17,075 nucleotides of DNA, taken from NCBI GenBank assembly GCA_039936115.1, contig JBDTIZ010000007.1, positions 1 through 17,075 of the forward strand, written 5' to 3'. The notes beneath the pieces are model-generated. The model was not told the DNA's origin and did no database searches. It saw only the letters and a program-made list of their open reading frames with translations. The position numbers and the translations under genes were made by a program. This DNA is from DATIJJ01 sp039936115. Its GTDB lineage: Bacteria; Pseudomonadota; Gammaproteobacteria; DSM-16500. This document shows, in pieces, positions 1 to 7,605 of this stretch (the stretch's first letter is position 1; each line of letters begins with the position of its first letter).

Positions 1-633
1 TGGCACCAACATATCATGACTGCCAAATACATGCAGAGCAGGACAAGTGATATCCGAAATTTGTGAGCGTAAATCCAGATCACGTAATAAATTCAATCCA
101 CCCATCAATGCTGGCACCGATGTTTTAACAGCAGAAATCTGGTTTTGTAGAGATTGCAGCAATTCAGGATGACGGTTTGAACCACGCAGTTGTAGTTCTA
201 AAAAATCTTGCAATACTTTTTGCTGATTAAATAAGAGAGAACTAGAAAATTTATCAAGCGTTGGTAATGAAACACCCGGCCAGTTTTCAGCACTGACAAA
301 TTTAGGTGATGAGGCGACGGTTATCAATCGAGAAACACGCGTGGGATGATGAATCGCAATATACCATGCCATCATGCCACCCAAAGACCAACCTAACCAC
401 AGAGCATTTTCAGGAGTGATTTCGCATAATAATTCTGAAATAGCAGTAATATCATAATTTTCTGTAACTAAAGGGCTTTTTCCAAAGCCCGGTAAGTCAA
501 TCAAAAAAAGTTGAAATTCTTCAGCTAAATACGGCACTAGCGATTGCCAAATATCAGAACTCCATCCCCAGCCATGTAACATGATGAGTGGACGACCATT
601 TCCAATAATTTTCAAGTGTAATGTGTTAGTCAT
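1..633 (-). CDS. bioH: Pimeloyl-[ACP] methyl ester esterase BioH (3' end cut off by window)
   Basis: BioH hydrolyses pimeloyl-ACP methyl ester to pimeloyl-ACP, closing the BioC/BioH route to the biotin precursor in the cytoplasm. The 211 visible residues show an alpha/beta hydrolase: the oxyanion-loop motif HGWG (20-23), the nucleophile elbow GWSLGG with Ser83, and the acid Asp207 in GSHD. These match E. coli BioH Ser82 and Asp207 almost position for position; the catalytic His (about 235) lies beyond the window. The ATG at 633-631 is used. No clear Shine-Dalgarno sequence precedes it. A weak candidate promoter (TTTACC, 17 bp, TACAAA at 673-645) would leave a leader of only a few bases, so I do not trust it much. 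The gene is divergent from the HPF-like gene and close to bioF. Family call is firm; the end of the gene is not visible. Confidence 0.93.
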   Translation of the reverse strand, partial: MTNTLHLKIIGNGRPLIMLHGWGWSSDIWQSLVPYLAEEFQLFLIDLPGFGKSPLVTENYDITAISELLCEITPENALWLGWSLGGMMAWYIAIHHPTRVSRLITVASSPKFVSAENWPGVSLPTLDKFSSSLLFNQQKVLQDFLELQLRGSNRHPELLQSLQNQISAVKTSVPALMGGLNLLRDLDLRSQISDITCPALHVFGSHDMLVP

Positions 634-780
634 GGTAAAATATATTTGTACAATAAAAAAATAATTAGGTAAAAAGTGTTTATACTTAGATTAAGAAGCT
701 AACGTTTTTATCAGGAGGAGTCAAACTTAATCGATAGAAAATAGAAGCCAATCGTTAGTAAAAAAACTTAGACAAAACGT

Positions 781-784
781 GAGG
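781..784 (+). promoter_or_regulatory. Ribosome binding site that decides the HPF-like start
   Basis: GAGG sits six bases before the ATG at 791. An in-frame GTG at 779 would overlap this site and has no Shine-Dalgarno of its own, so the ATG is preferred. Confidence 0.55.
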
Positions 785-790
785 TTACTT

Positions 791-1333
791 ATGCTGCCAG
801 TCCAAATAACAGTCCGAGATATGCCAAGTTCGATCGCTTTAGAAGATCACCTACGTAAAAAAGCTATGAAACTCAGCCAATATTTCCATCGGATCAATAA
901 CTGCAAGATAGTGATTCAAGTGCCGCAGAAACACAAACATCAAGGTAAATTATTCAGCGTAAGCATTGACTTATCAGTGCCAGGAAAAGAATTGGTTGTA
1001 AATCGTAAACTAGATGAAGATGTCTATGTTGCTATCCGTGATGCATTTCATGCACTTCAAAAGCAACTCGAAAGCTATGTTACTAAGCGTAGAGGAGACG
1101 TGAAAAAACACGAACAATTGATGAATGGTTATGTGAAAAAGCTATATGCAGACAAAGGATATGGATTTATTCAAGGTTCTGATGGCAGTGAATATTATTT
1201 CACACCAACGAATGTATCTAATACTAGCTTTGCCCAACTTGAGCTAGGTGATATAGTACACTTCATTGGCGTGCCAGAAACGGAAGGAATGCAAGCACAT
1301 CGTGTAACTCGGGATAAAAACAATAACTTATAG
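791..1333 (+). CDS. HPF/RaiA-type ribosome-associated protein fused to a cold-shock domain
   Basis: Probable ribosome-binding stress or hibernation protein acting in the cytoplasm. Residues 1 to about 100 (MLPVQITVRDMP...) have the look of the HPF/RaiA/YfiA ribosome-interface domain: a basic helix with LRKKAMKL, a central strand pair, and the helix DVYVAIRDAFHALQKQL. Residues 111-175 form a cold-shock OB domain, with an RNP1-like KGYGFI (122-127) and an RNP2-like EYYFT (134-138). The length of 180 aa is about an HPF plus a CSD. I chose the ATG at 791 over the GTG at 779 because of the GAGG six bases upstream. The stop is only seven bases before the bioF ATG, so the two genes may be co-transcribed. 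A TATACT at 681-686 is a possible -10, but I see no matching -35. Similar fusions are annotated in other proteobacteria as HPF/RaiA family proteins; the exact role is inferred. Confidence 0.85.
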   Translation: MLPVQITVRDMPSSIALEDHLRKKAMKLSQYFHRINNCKIVIQVPQKHKHQGKLFSVSIDLSVPGKELVVNRKLDEDVYVAIRDAFHALQKQLESYVTKRRGDVKKHEQLMNGYVKKLYADKGYGFIQGSDGSEYYFTPTNVSNTSFAQLELGDIVHFIGVPETEGMQAHRVTRDKNNNL

Positions 1334-1340
1334 ATTGAAT

Positions 1341-2516
1341 ATGAATCACGAAAAATATTACCAACATTTTTTAAATAATAATCCTTACCCGCGACACTTG
1401 AAAAACCTTGAAGCCATTCAAGGTTTTTCTTCTATTTATTTAAAACATCACGGTAAAAAAATCATTAATTTTTCTTCTAGTGATTATTTAGGCTTATCGA
1501 ATCACCCAGCATTAGTAAAATCCTCACAGGAATTTGTAGAACGTTATGGCGTAGGCGCTTCATCGTCGCGTTTAGTGACGGGAAATTTTGACTGTTATAC
1601 GGAACTTGAGACTAACTTAGCAAAAGCACTAGGAAAACCCGCTGCATTAATTTTAGGAACAGGCTATCAGACGAATATGACTGTTCTTGAGGCTTTGTTT
1701 GATCAAACAATATTACGTCACGAGCCACTGATATTTAGCGATAAATTATGTCACGCAAGCATGATGTCGGTCATAAAAAATTTTTCAGGTTTAGAACGAT
1801 TTCGACATAATAATTTAGATCATTTGCGTCATTTGTTGGATAAACATATCAACAGCGATCGACAAAAATTTATTTTAGTTGAATCGGTTTATAGCATGGA
1901 AGGCGATGAAGCGAATTTAGCGGAGCTCATTCAAATTGCGAAAGATCATCAAGCTTTTTTATACGTTGATGATGCGCATGGTGTTGGTGTGTTTGGTCAA
2001 AATGGCTGGGGAAAAACAGTCGAACATTCAGAGCACATTCCCTTGATTATGGGAACATTCAGTAAAGCCTTAGGTAGTTCTGGAGGTTATATTGGCTGCT
2101 CGGAACTTATGCGAAATTATTTAATTAACAAATGCAGAGGATTAATTTATTCAACGGGTTTATCACCGGCGATTTTAGGTGCGATGACTGCCGCGATTGA
2201 ATTGCAACCGCAATTGCATGAGTCTCGGTTGAAATTATTAAAAAACGCAGAACGTGTCCGACAATTTTTTCACACAGAAAATATAAATTGCGGTGATTCA
2301 ACTACTCATATTATTCCATGGATAATTGGTGATGCAAAGAAAACCTTAGAGATAAGCGCGCAACTAGAAAAACAAGGTATTTTAGGCACAGCGATACAAC
2401 CGCCATCAGTTCCCAATGGAAAATCTCGCATTCGTTTTTGTTTATCAGCAGGGCATAGTGATTCAGATATTGATTTATTGTTAGAAGCTATTTTGCGTGT
2501 TAATGCGTTAATATAG
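1341..2516 (+). CDS. bioF: 8-amino-7-oxononanoate synthase BioF
   Basis: PLP-dependent enzyme that condenses pimeloyl-ACP with L-alanine to give 8-amino-7-oxononanoate (KAPA), CO2 and free ACP, the first committed ring-assembly step. It belongs to the alpha-oxoamine synthase family. Counting from the ATG at 1341 (391 aa; E. coli BioF is 384), the PLP-binding Lys242 lies in TFSKALGSSGG, the cofactor Asp in DDAHGVGVFG is at about 210-211, and the N-terminal FSSSDYLGL and SSSRLVTG segments are typical. An in-frame TTG at 1335 is possible, but the ATG gives the normal N-terminus. Neither has a good Shine-Dalgarno, so translation may be coupled to the upstream HPF-like gene, which ends seven bases before. 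bioF is cut off from bioCDAB by a repeat block and an opposite-strand gene. Intact. Confidence 0.97.
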   Translation: MNHEKYYQHFLNNNPYPRHLKNLEAIQGFSSIYLKHHGKKIINFSSSDYLGLSNHPALVKSSQEFVERYGVGASSSRLVTGNFDCYTELETNLAKALGKPAALILGTGYQTNMTVLEALFDQTILRHEPLIFSDKLCHASMMSVIKNFSGLERFRHNNLDHLRHLLDKHINSDRQKFILVESVYSMEGDEANLAELIQIAKDHQAFLYVDDAHGVGVFGQNGWGKTVEHSEHIPLIMGTFSKALGSSGGYIGCSELMRNYLINKCRGLIYSTGLSPAILGAMTAAIELQPQLHESRLKLLKNAERVRQFFHTENINCGDSTTHIIPWIIGDAKKTLEISAQLEKQGILGTAIQPPSVPNGKSRIRFCLSAGHSDSDIDLLLEAILRVNALI

Positions 2517-2564
2517 TTTGTCCTTTTTGCGAAGGCGGAATTCTATCTAGACTGTCATCATGCC

Positions 2565-2608
2565 ACTTAATACTTAATACTTAATACTTAATACTTAATA
2601 CTTAATAC
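2565..2608 (+). repeat. Tandem heptamer array, six ACTTAAT units plus AC
   Basis: Six perfect head-to-tail copies of ACTTAAT run from 2565 to 2606, directly outside the left arm of the long inverted repeat. The period of seven and the perfect identity suggest replication-slippage expansion. It lies outside any gene, between the 3' ends of bioF and the 619-aa gene. Confidence 0.95.
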
Positions 2609-2609
2609 C

Positions 2610-2834
2610 GTCACCCCGCACTTGTTGCGGGGTCTGAGCAACCGTCATTGCGAGCGAGAGCGAAGCAATCCAGGTTTTATTGCTCCGTAAATAAGTAAAT
2701 TATTCTTGAATAAACTTCTTTTAATCAATATTCATAATGTTAAGTGACTACGATTAGGCAGCAATAAAACCTGGATTGCTTCGCTCTCGCTCGCAATGAC
2801 GGTTGCTCAGACCCCGCAACAAGTGCGGGGTGAC
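2610..2834. repeat. Palindromic dispersed element 1: perfect 75-bp inverted repeat with 75-nt loop
   Basis: The arm at 2610-2684 is the exact reverse complement of 2760-2834, separated by an AT-rich 75-nt centre (2685-2759). Each arm also contains smaller structure: CCCCGCACTTGTTGCGGGG (2614-2632) is itself a short hairpin, and CGTCATTGCGAGCG...GAAGCAATCC is a motif shared with the element at 8628-8792. There is no transposase gene inside, so this looks like a MITE- or REP-like non-autonomous element. It sits between two convergent genes and could fold into a very strong RNA hairpin that ends or protects transcripts from both sides. Confidence 0.93.
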
Positions 2835-2889
2835 AGTAGTAAGTAACAGGTGACAGTACTAAGTAGCATGGTGACATTATTAAGTGCAT
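2829..2889 (+). repeat. Three degenerate 20-21-bp repeats to the right of element 1
   Basis: Three consecutive units start with GGTGACA: 2829-2848, 2849-2869 and 2870-2889. Each has the form GGTGACA-n-TA-n-TAAGT-n-CA. The last contains ATTAAGT (2879-2885), the reverse complement of the heptamer on the left side, so this block looks like a diverged mirror image of the left-hand array. Confidence 0.75.
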
Positions 2890-2913
2890 CACAGGAATGA
2901 CAAACTTCGGCGA

Positions 2914-4773
2914 TTACGGTCTAAGAAGCCCATCCCTATAACGCGGAATATCATAAACCAAAACATCAATAAGATAATCACGTAATTCTTTTTCATCCAG
3001 AGTTTTTACTTGATTATCTTTAGTAACGTATTGTGTTTTATTCATATCATGCTTTAAATAATAATCAAGAAAATTAAATTCACCCCAGGTCTCACCTCTG
3101 CTAATTTCCACTTTTCTAGCTCGTTGCTGCATTTCAGCAAACACGCTATCAATAGACTGAAGTCCTGTATTAGCAGCTCCTTCAGATGCGATTTTTGCGA
3201 ATTGCGGAACAATTGCTCGCATTTTTTCAGCAATGCAAACATAAGCGGGTGTCATTCCTCTCATTAATGAGGGTAAATAACCGTATCGGTAGGCAATTTC
3301 AAATGATGATCTAAATTGTGCCGCTGTGTCTTTCAACGCTTTTTTGGCACCTTCGGTTGTCGTAAGCGCAGTACCATGTACTCTTACTAAATACTCATTG
3401 TTAGTGTAAATTTTAGTAGAGGTGGCCTGTGCTACTAGCGTGTCCCCCTTCATTGCAAATTCTTTCATGGCAGCAAAGAAATTTAATGTCGAAGGAACCC
3501 ATTCGTCACCCATTAACGTTTTCATTTCCAGAATGACCGGGGATGCTTTTATAAAAAATTCTTCATCAGTCATCTCAGTCCAGATAATGTTTTTTCTCAA
3601 AGGCGTAATGGCATTTTTAAATTGAATAAATGCTTCAAGTTTTGTACGTGCTGCTCTATCATTCTCTGGCAGATGATTTAAAAAATTATCGTGACATAAA
3701 TGAGACAATAATTCTAATAAACTGGATAGATGAGCATAGACTTTCTGCCGTTTTTTAAGTGATGAAAAAGTACTTTGTAATTGAGTTAACTGTTTTAAGT
3801 CAAACTTCAAAAAATCAATGACATCAGGTTCAGCAGATTTTGCTTCTGCTAAACTACTTTCAGCTTGTGACGGACAAACCAGTAAATTGTCGGTTTTATG
3901 AAAAGTCATCACTAATGATCCGAGATGAGGATGTTGTTTAAGTTTTTCTAAATCTTCATCAGCAATAGGTTTTCTTGTCACTGGGTTAACAAATCCTAGA
4001 AAAAATAAGCTGCGAATATCTAAGCCAATATTATCGGTGGTTTTGAAAAAATAGCGTTCGGGAATTTTATCCAAAGCCACATCCCAAGCAGCAGATTGAT
4101 TTGTGCATTGCTTAAGTACGGGTAAATGATCGTGCCAATTTATCGCCAATTTGACTACGGTTTTTATCTTTTGCAACTCGGCTTCTTCAGCAGCTGTATT
4201 AGTTTTAATTGTTAGTAATTTTTTTGCCAAAGTGAGCTGATCTTTTTTTTGTAGCGTCTGTAATGCGTTATTCCTGCAAGTAAGATTTTCAATTGTTTCA
4301 TGTTCTTTTAGCGCATCGACAAAACTAGTATATTGAAAAAGATGACCCTCTAATGATTCGAAAGGTTGCGTAAAATCAATTCGCGAAGAAAAAGATTTCA
4401 CGCCGGGTGTCCGAGGTTCTATAGGCTGGTCTTCTTTCGCATCAAGCAAAGGCATCAAAGTTGTTATTTTTACACTAGAGCTACCGACTTTTTTTGCTTC
4501 CAGGTGTGAGGGATTGTCAAACGCAGCAGCTAAAGCAATATAGGCTTGCTCAGTCGCACTTAATTTTTGATTTAGATAATGATTGGGGGTTTTCTTGATT
4601 TGACTCCAGTGATATTCAAGCAAAAGAAGTATTACTTCGTCCGGAATATCTGCATTTGTATTTTTTTTGTCATAAAGATCAAATATGCGTTGCATGGCCG
4701 AAGAGGTAAATTCGAAACGACCTTTATGGGCACGATAAACAGCAATAATTTTTTCTAAGTGTTTGATTTTCAT
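2914..4773 (-). CDS. Uncharacterised 619-aa protein, effector-like
   Basis: I do not recognise this protein. It is 619 aa, soluble and mostly helical by composition, with no signal peptide and no clear membrane segment. Lys/Glu-rich helical stretches around 170-210 and 320-365 could be coiled coil. One short patch, residues 237-292, is suggestive: IPERY...NPVTRKPI...DLEKLKQHPHLGSLVMTF resembles the second half of a U-box (P-T-R-x-P-I, then an NxxL-like turn and a hydrophobic helix), but the first half is short, so this is weak. The ATG at 4773 has GAGGAA (4788-4783) upstream at a rather long spacing, and a perfect extended -10 promoter stands about 50 bases before it. The gene splits the biotin cluster, is opposite in strand to it, and abuts palindromic element 1 at its 3' end. 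Those features fit an acquired accessory gene, perhaps a secreted effector; that is inference. Confidence 0.8.
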   Translation of the reverse strand: MKIKHLEKIIAVYRAHKGRFEFTSSAMQRIFDLYDKKNTNADIPDEVILLLLEYHWSQIKKTPNHYLNQKLSATEQAYIALAAAFDNPSHLEAKKVGSSSVKITTLMPLLDAKEDQPIEPRTPGVKSFSSRIDFTQPFESLEGHLFQYTSFVDALKEHETIENLTCRNNALQTLQKKDQLTLAKKLLTIKTNTAAEEAELQKIKTVVKLAINWHDHLPVLKQCTNQSAAWDVALDKIPERYFFKTTDNIGLDIRSLFFLGFVNPVTRKPIADEDLEKLKQHPHLGSLVMTFHKTDNLLVCPSQAESSLAEAKSAEPDVIDFLKFDLKQLTQLQSTFSSLKKRQKVYAHLSSLLELLSHLCHDNFLNHLPENDRAARTKLEAFIQFKNAITPLRKNIIWTEMTDEEFFIKASPVILEMKTLMGDEWVPSTLNFFAAMKEFAMKGDTLVAQATSTKIYTNNEYLVRVHGTALTTTEGAKKALKDTAAQFRSSFEIAYRYGYLPSLMRGMTPAYVCIAEKMRAIVPQFAKIASEGAANTGLQSIDSVFAEMQQRARKVEISRGETWGEFNFLDYYLKHDMNKTQYVTKDNQVKTLDEKELRDYLIDVLVYDIPRYRDGLLRP

Positions 4774-4821
4774 AACAATAAATTCCTCGTTGTTAGCTTG
4801 TCGATCTAAATTTTGTGAGTT

Positions 4822-4851
4822 ATTATATCACATTTGAGCAAAATATATCCA
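4822..4851 (-). promoter_or_regulatory. Extended -10 sigma-70 promoter of the 619-aa gene
   Basis: Read on the minus strand, TGATATAAT (4830-4822) is a perfect extended -10 (TGnTATAAT). A TGGATA at 4851-4846 is a 4/6 match to -35 with an 18-bp spacer. Transcription would start near 4815, leaving a leader of about 42 bases. Confidence 0.6.
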
Positions 4852-4882
4852 CAGCTAGAAGGCTGAATTGCTAGTGACCACC

Positions 4883-4911
4883 TTGTTATAACCGTCATAT
4901 CCGTTTACTAT
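4883..4911 (+). promoter_or_regulatory. Candidate promoter of bioCDAB
   Basis: TTGTTA (4883-4888) and TACTAT (4906-4911) are separated by 17 bp, each a 4/6 match to consensus, about 32 bases before the bioC ATG. GTTATAAC (4885-4892) is an 8-bp palindrome overlapping the -35. I could not fit a standard BirA operator here. Confidence 0.4.
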
Positions 4912-4943
4912 CTCGATCTTCAACTAAACAAAAAGTAACGATA

Positions 4944-5684
4944 ATGGTAAGAAAAAAACAAGTCATAGCAGGCTTTAATCGCGGTGCTAAAACATACGAC
5001 CTAGCAGCAGGGTTGCAGGCAAGAGTAGCAGAAAGACTGGCTACTAAGCTTCGTGATTCCTTGCCCGGCCAGGTATTGGAAATCGGCTGTGGTACGGGTT
5101 TATTTAGCCGCCATTTGATGCGGAAATATCCCGCAGCAGATGTGTTATTAACGGATATTTCACCCTCTATGATTGCCGAGTGTCGTGAAAAATTTAGCAA
5201 ATATCCTACAATCAAGTTTTCGTGCGTAGACGGTGAATCACTGACACCGGCTCCGGCATATGATTTAATCGTATCCTCAATGACGTTGCATTGGTTTAAA
5301 GAGTTTGAACAGAGTTTTACTCGTATTGTGCAAACACTAAAAGACAGAGGTCGATTTGTATTTGCAATGCTAAGTGAAAATTCATTGCATGAATGGCGTG
5401 CGATGTGTCAAAAACTCAATATTTCGCCAGCAACACCTTCGTTTCCGACATTGCAATCCTTAACGCGCGAATTGCCAGATTTACAACTGCGAGTTGAAAC
5501 CATCAAAGAAATTTATCCGAATGCGTTTAGTTTTTTAAAAACACTGAAATCAATAGGTGCAATTGCACCAAAAGCAGATCACGTACCTTTAACTCCGACT
5601 ACGATGTGGAAATTACTCGAGCATTTCGATCATGAAATCGAAATTACTTATGAAGTAGTTTATGGAGAGTACCACAAGTTATGA
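4944..5684 (+). CDS. bioC: Malonyl-[ACP] O-methyltransferase BioC
   Basis: BioC methylates the free carboxyl of malonyl-ACP with S-adenosylmethionine, so that the fatty acid synthase can elongate it to pimeloyl-ACP methyl ester; BioH later removes the methyl group. The 246-aa protein (E. coli 251) has the class I methyltransferase motif I VLEIGCGTG (44-52), the acidic residue after strand 2 (Asp71 in LLTDISPSM), and the family N-terminus FNRGAKTYDLAAGLQ. The motif-IV-like YDLIVSSMTLHWF follows. The ATG at 4944 gives the normal start; the ribosome binding site is poor. It is the first gene of a tight four-gene run, overlapping bioD by ATGA. It stands divergent to the 619-aa gene across 170 bases that hold both promoters. 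Confidence 0.95.
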   Translation: MVRKKQVIAGFNRGAKTYDLAAGLQARVAERLATKLRDSLPGQVLEIGCGTGLFSRHLMRKYPAADVLLTDISPSMIAECREKFSKYPTIKFSCVDGESLTPAPAYDLIVSSMTLHWFKEFEQSFTRIVQTLKDRGRFVFAMLSENSLHEWRAMCQKLNISPATPSFPTLQSLTRELPDLQLRVETIKEIYPNAFSFLKTLKSIGAIAPKADHVPLTPTTMWKLLEHFDHEIEITYEVVYGEYHKL

Positions 5685-6310
5685 AACAGTTTTTTATCAC
5701 GGGTACGGATACAGGTGTTGGAAAAACTCTCATCTCAGCGATTGTGATGCAAGTACTTAAAGCGCATTATTGGAAGCCTATCCAATCTGGACTAGCAGAT
5801 GAAATATCCGATCGAGCACAAGTTCAAGCGTGGACGAATTTTCCTTCGCAACATTTTTTTGACTCACACTACAATTTGCAAGCAAGCTTATCACCCAACA
5901 TCGCAGCTGATTTGGAAAACAAAAAAATTCATTTGCATGAATGTCAAATCCCAACCACACAGTCATTAGTGGTCGAAGGTGCGGGTGGCGTTTGTGTGCC
6001 AGTCAATGAACATGCGTCTATGCTAGATTTAATGAAACAATTAGATTTACCCGTGATTATTGTGAGCAGGGGAGCGCTCGGTACAATTAATCATACGTTA
6101 TTAACGATTGAAGCATTATTAGCACGCGCGATAAAAATTCATGGCGTTGTGTTTAATGGTGAAATCAATCCAGCTAGTCAAAAGACAATTGAAACCTGGG
6201 GAAAAATTCGCACGTTATTTCATGTGCCGCGATTTCAACAATTAACTAAAGATAATTTGCAATCCTGGATCCGAACAGAAGAAAAAAATATTCAGCAGGA
6301 GTTAACATGA
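5681..6310 (+). CDS. bioD: ATP-dependent dethiobiotin synthetase BioD
   Basis: Closes the ureido ring of dethiobiotin from 7,8-diaminopelargonate, CO2 and ATP. The 209-aa protein has the P-loop GTDTGVGKT (8-16, Lys15), the catalytic-lysine segment WKPIQSG (Lys32), and the second nucleotide/Mg motif VEGAGG (Glu99), followed by VPVNE. It is a little shorter than E. coli BioD (225). A few residues appear to be missing between the P-loop helix and WKPIQSG compared with other family members, but all catalytic motifs are intact. The start overlaps the bioC stop (ATGA at 5681-5684), with a GGAGAG about 11 bases before, so translation is probably coupled. Confidence 0.95.
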   Translation: MKQFFITGTDTGVGKTLISAIVMQVLKAHYWKPIQSGLADEISDRAQVQAWTNFPSQHFFDSHYNLQASLSPNIAADLENKKIHLHECQIPTTQSLVVEGAGGVCVPVNEHASMLDLMKQLDLPVIIVSRGALGTINHTLLTIEALLARAIKIHGVVFNGEINPASQKTIETWGKIRTLFHVPRFQQLTKDNLQSWIRTEEKNIQQELT

Positions 6311-7605
6311 CCTTGTCTGAACGTGATCATTCTGTTGTCTGGCATCCGTTCACACAACATAAAACATCGTCGATGCAAACACCTATCGTGCGTGGCGAAG
6401 GTGCTTATTTGATTGATGAAAATAATAATCGAATCCTGGATTTGATTTCATCCTGGTGGGTCAATTTGCATGGCCATGCGCATCCTGAAATTGCAAAAGC
6501 GATTTATACACAGGCAATGCAGTTAGAACATACAGTATTTTCTGGTTTTACCCATGAGCCTGCGATTCAGTTAGCTGAACAGTTATTAGAAATTCTACCA
6601 CCAGCGTTCAGTAAAATATTTTACACAGATAATGGTTCAACAGCCGTTGAATCAGCATTAAAAATAGCGTATCAGTATTGGCACAATCGGGGTGAAAAAA
6701 AACGGCAGCGTTTTATTGGATTTAAGAATGGCTATCACGGCGATACATTTGGTGCGATGTCTGTCGGAAAAAAATCAGGTTTTTTTGCTCCTTACGAAGA
6801 TTTATTTTTTTCAGTTGATTTTTTTTCATACCCATCGACGTGGACAAACGATTCAGCAGTAGAAAAGAAAGAACAAGCGGTATTGACTGAACTCGACCAA
6901 CATTTAAAATTATATGCTGATGAAACAGCAGCCATGATTCTTGAACCGTTAGTACAAGGCGCTGGCGGTATGCAAATGTGTAGGCCGGAATTTTTGCAAC
7001 AGTTGGAACAATTAGTCAGATCGCATGGTGTTTTAATTATTTATGATGAAGTCATGACAGGTTTTGGTCGCACGGGCGAATATTTTGCTTGTCTTAAAGC
7101 GAATACAACACCGGATATTATTTGTCTTTCAAAAGGAATCACCGGTGGTTTTTTACCGTTAGCCGTTACAGCCTGTCAGGAATTTATTTATCAAGGATTT
7201 TTAAGCGATTCGATAGGGACTGCTCTTTTGCATGGCCATAGTTATACAGCGCATCCCATTGGATGTGCGGCGGCGCTCGCATCCTTGAAAATTTTAAAAT
7301 CACCCGAAGTCGCACGCCAACAAAAAATGATTGAGAACACACATCGAGTAGCGTTAAGCGAACTCAGAGATACAGTCGATCAACAACGTTATTGTGGAAC
7401 GATTGCAGCGTTTAATTTAAAAATGTCACCGACATATGGTTCAAATGTTAGTGAAAAATTACGTAAACAATTGCTGAAAAAAGGTTTGTTACTTAGACCG
7501 TTGGGCAATGTTATTTATTTTTTACCCCCTTATTGCATTTCAGAAGCCGATTTAAAAAACGCTTATGCAATTTTGATTGAAGAAATTCAAGGAGTAACAG
7601 CATGA
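6307..7605 (+). CDS. bioA: Adenosylmethionine-8-amino-7-oxononanoate aminotransferase BioA
   Basis: PLP-dependent class III aminotransferase that converts KAPA to 7,8-diaminopelargonate, normally with S-adenosylmethionine as amino donor. In 432 aa (E. coli 429) I see the substrate-pocket segment SSWWVNLHGHAHP (49-60), GYHGDTFGAMS (142-152), the cofactor Asp247 in YDEVMTGFGRTG, and the Schiff-base Lys276 in CLSKGITGG. The positions fall within two residues of E. coli Lys274. The ATG overlaps the bioD stop (ATGA at 6307-6310) and has AGGAG (6297-6301) five bases upstream, a good ribosome binding site. Intact. Confidence 0.97.
   Translation: MTLSERDHSVVWHPFTQHKTSSMQTPIVRGEGAYLIDENNNRILDLISSWWVNLHGHAHPEIAKAIYTQAMQLEHTVFSGFTHEPAIQLAEQLLEILPPAFSKIFYTDNGSTAVESALKIAYQYWHNRGEKKRQRFIGFKNGYHGDTFGAMSVGKKSGFFAPYEDLFFSVDFFSYPSTWTNDSAVEKKEQAVLTELDQHLKLYADETAAMILEPLVQGAGGMQMCRPEFLQQLEQLVRSHGVLIIYDEVMTGFGRTGEYFACLKANTTPDIICLSKGITGGFLPLAVTACQEFIYQGFLSDSIGTALLHGHSYTAHPIGCAAALASLKILKSPEVARQQKMIENTHRVALSELRDTVDQQRYCGTIAAFNLKMSPTYGSNVSEKLRKQLLKKGLLLRPLGNVIYFLPPYCISEADLKNAYAILIEEIQGVTA

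Noticed and set aside
2610..2834. Insertion sequence
   Set aside because: The inverted repeat encloses only 75 nt with no transposase, so at most it is a non-autonomous or REP-like element.
2565..2889. Possible CRISPR array or PmrA-type regulatory boxes in the ACTTAAT repeats
   Set aside because: The units are 7 bp with no spacers, and the period of seven does not match the 11-bp spacing of paired PmrA half sites.
4883..4911. BirA operator upstream of bioC
   Set aside because: TTGTTATAACC and CCGTTTAC resemble the half sites, but the half-site length and the short gap between them do not fit the known operator.
4895..5215. 106-codon minus-strand frame overlapping bioC
   Set aside because: Antisense to the conserved methyltransferase motif region, with no ribosome binding site or recognisable domain.
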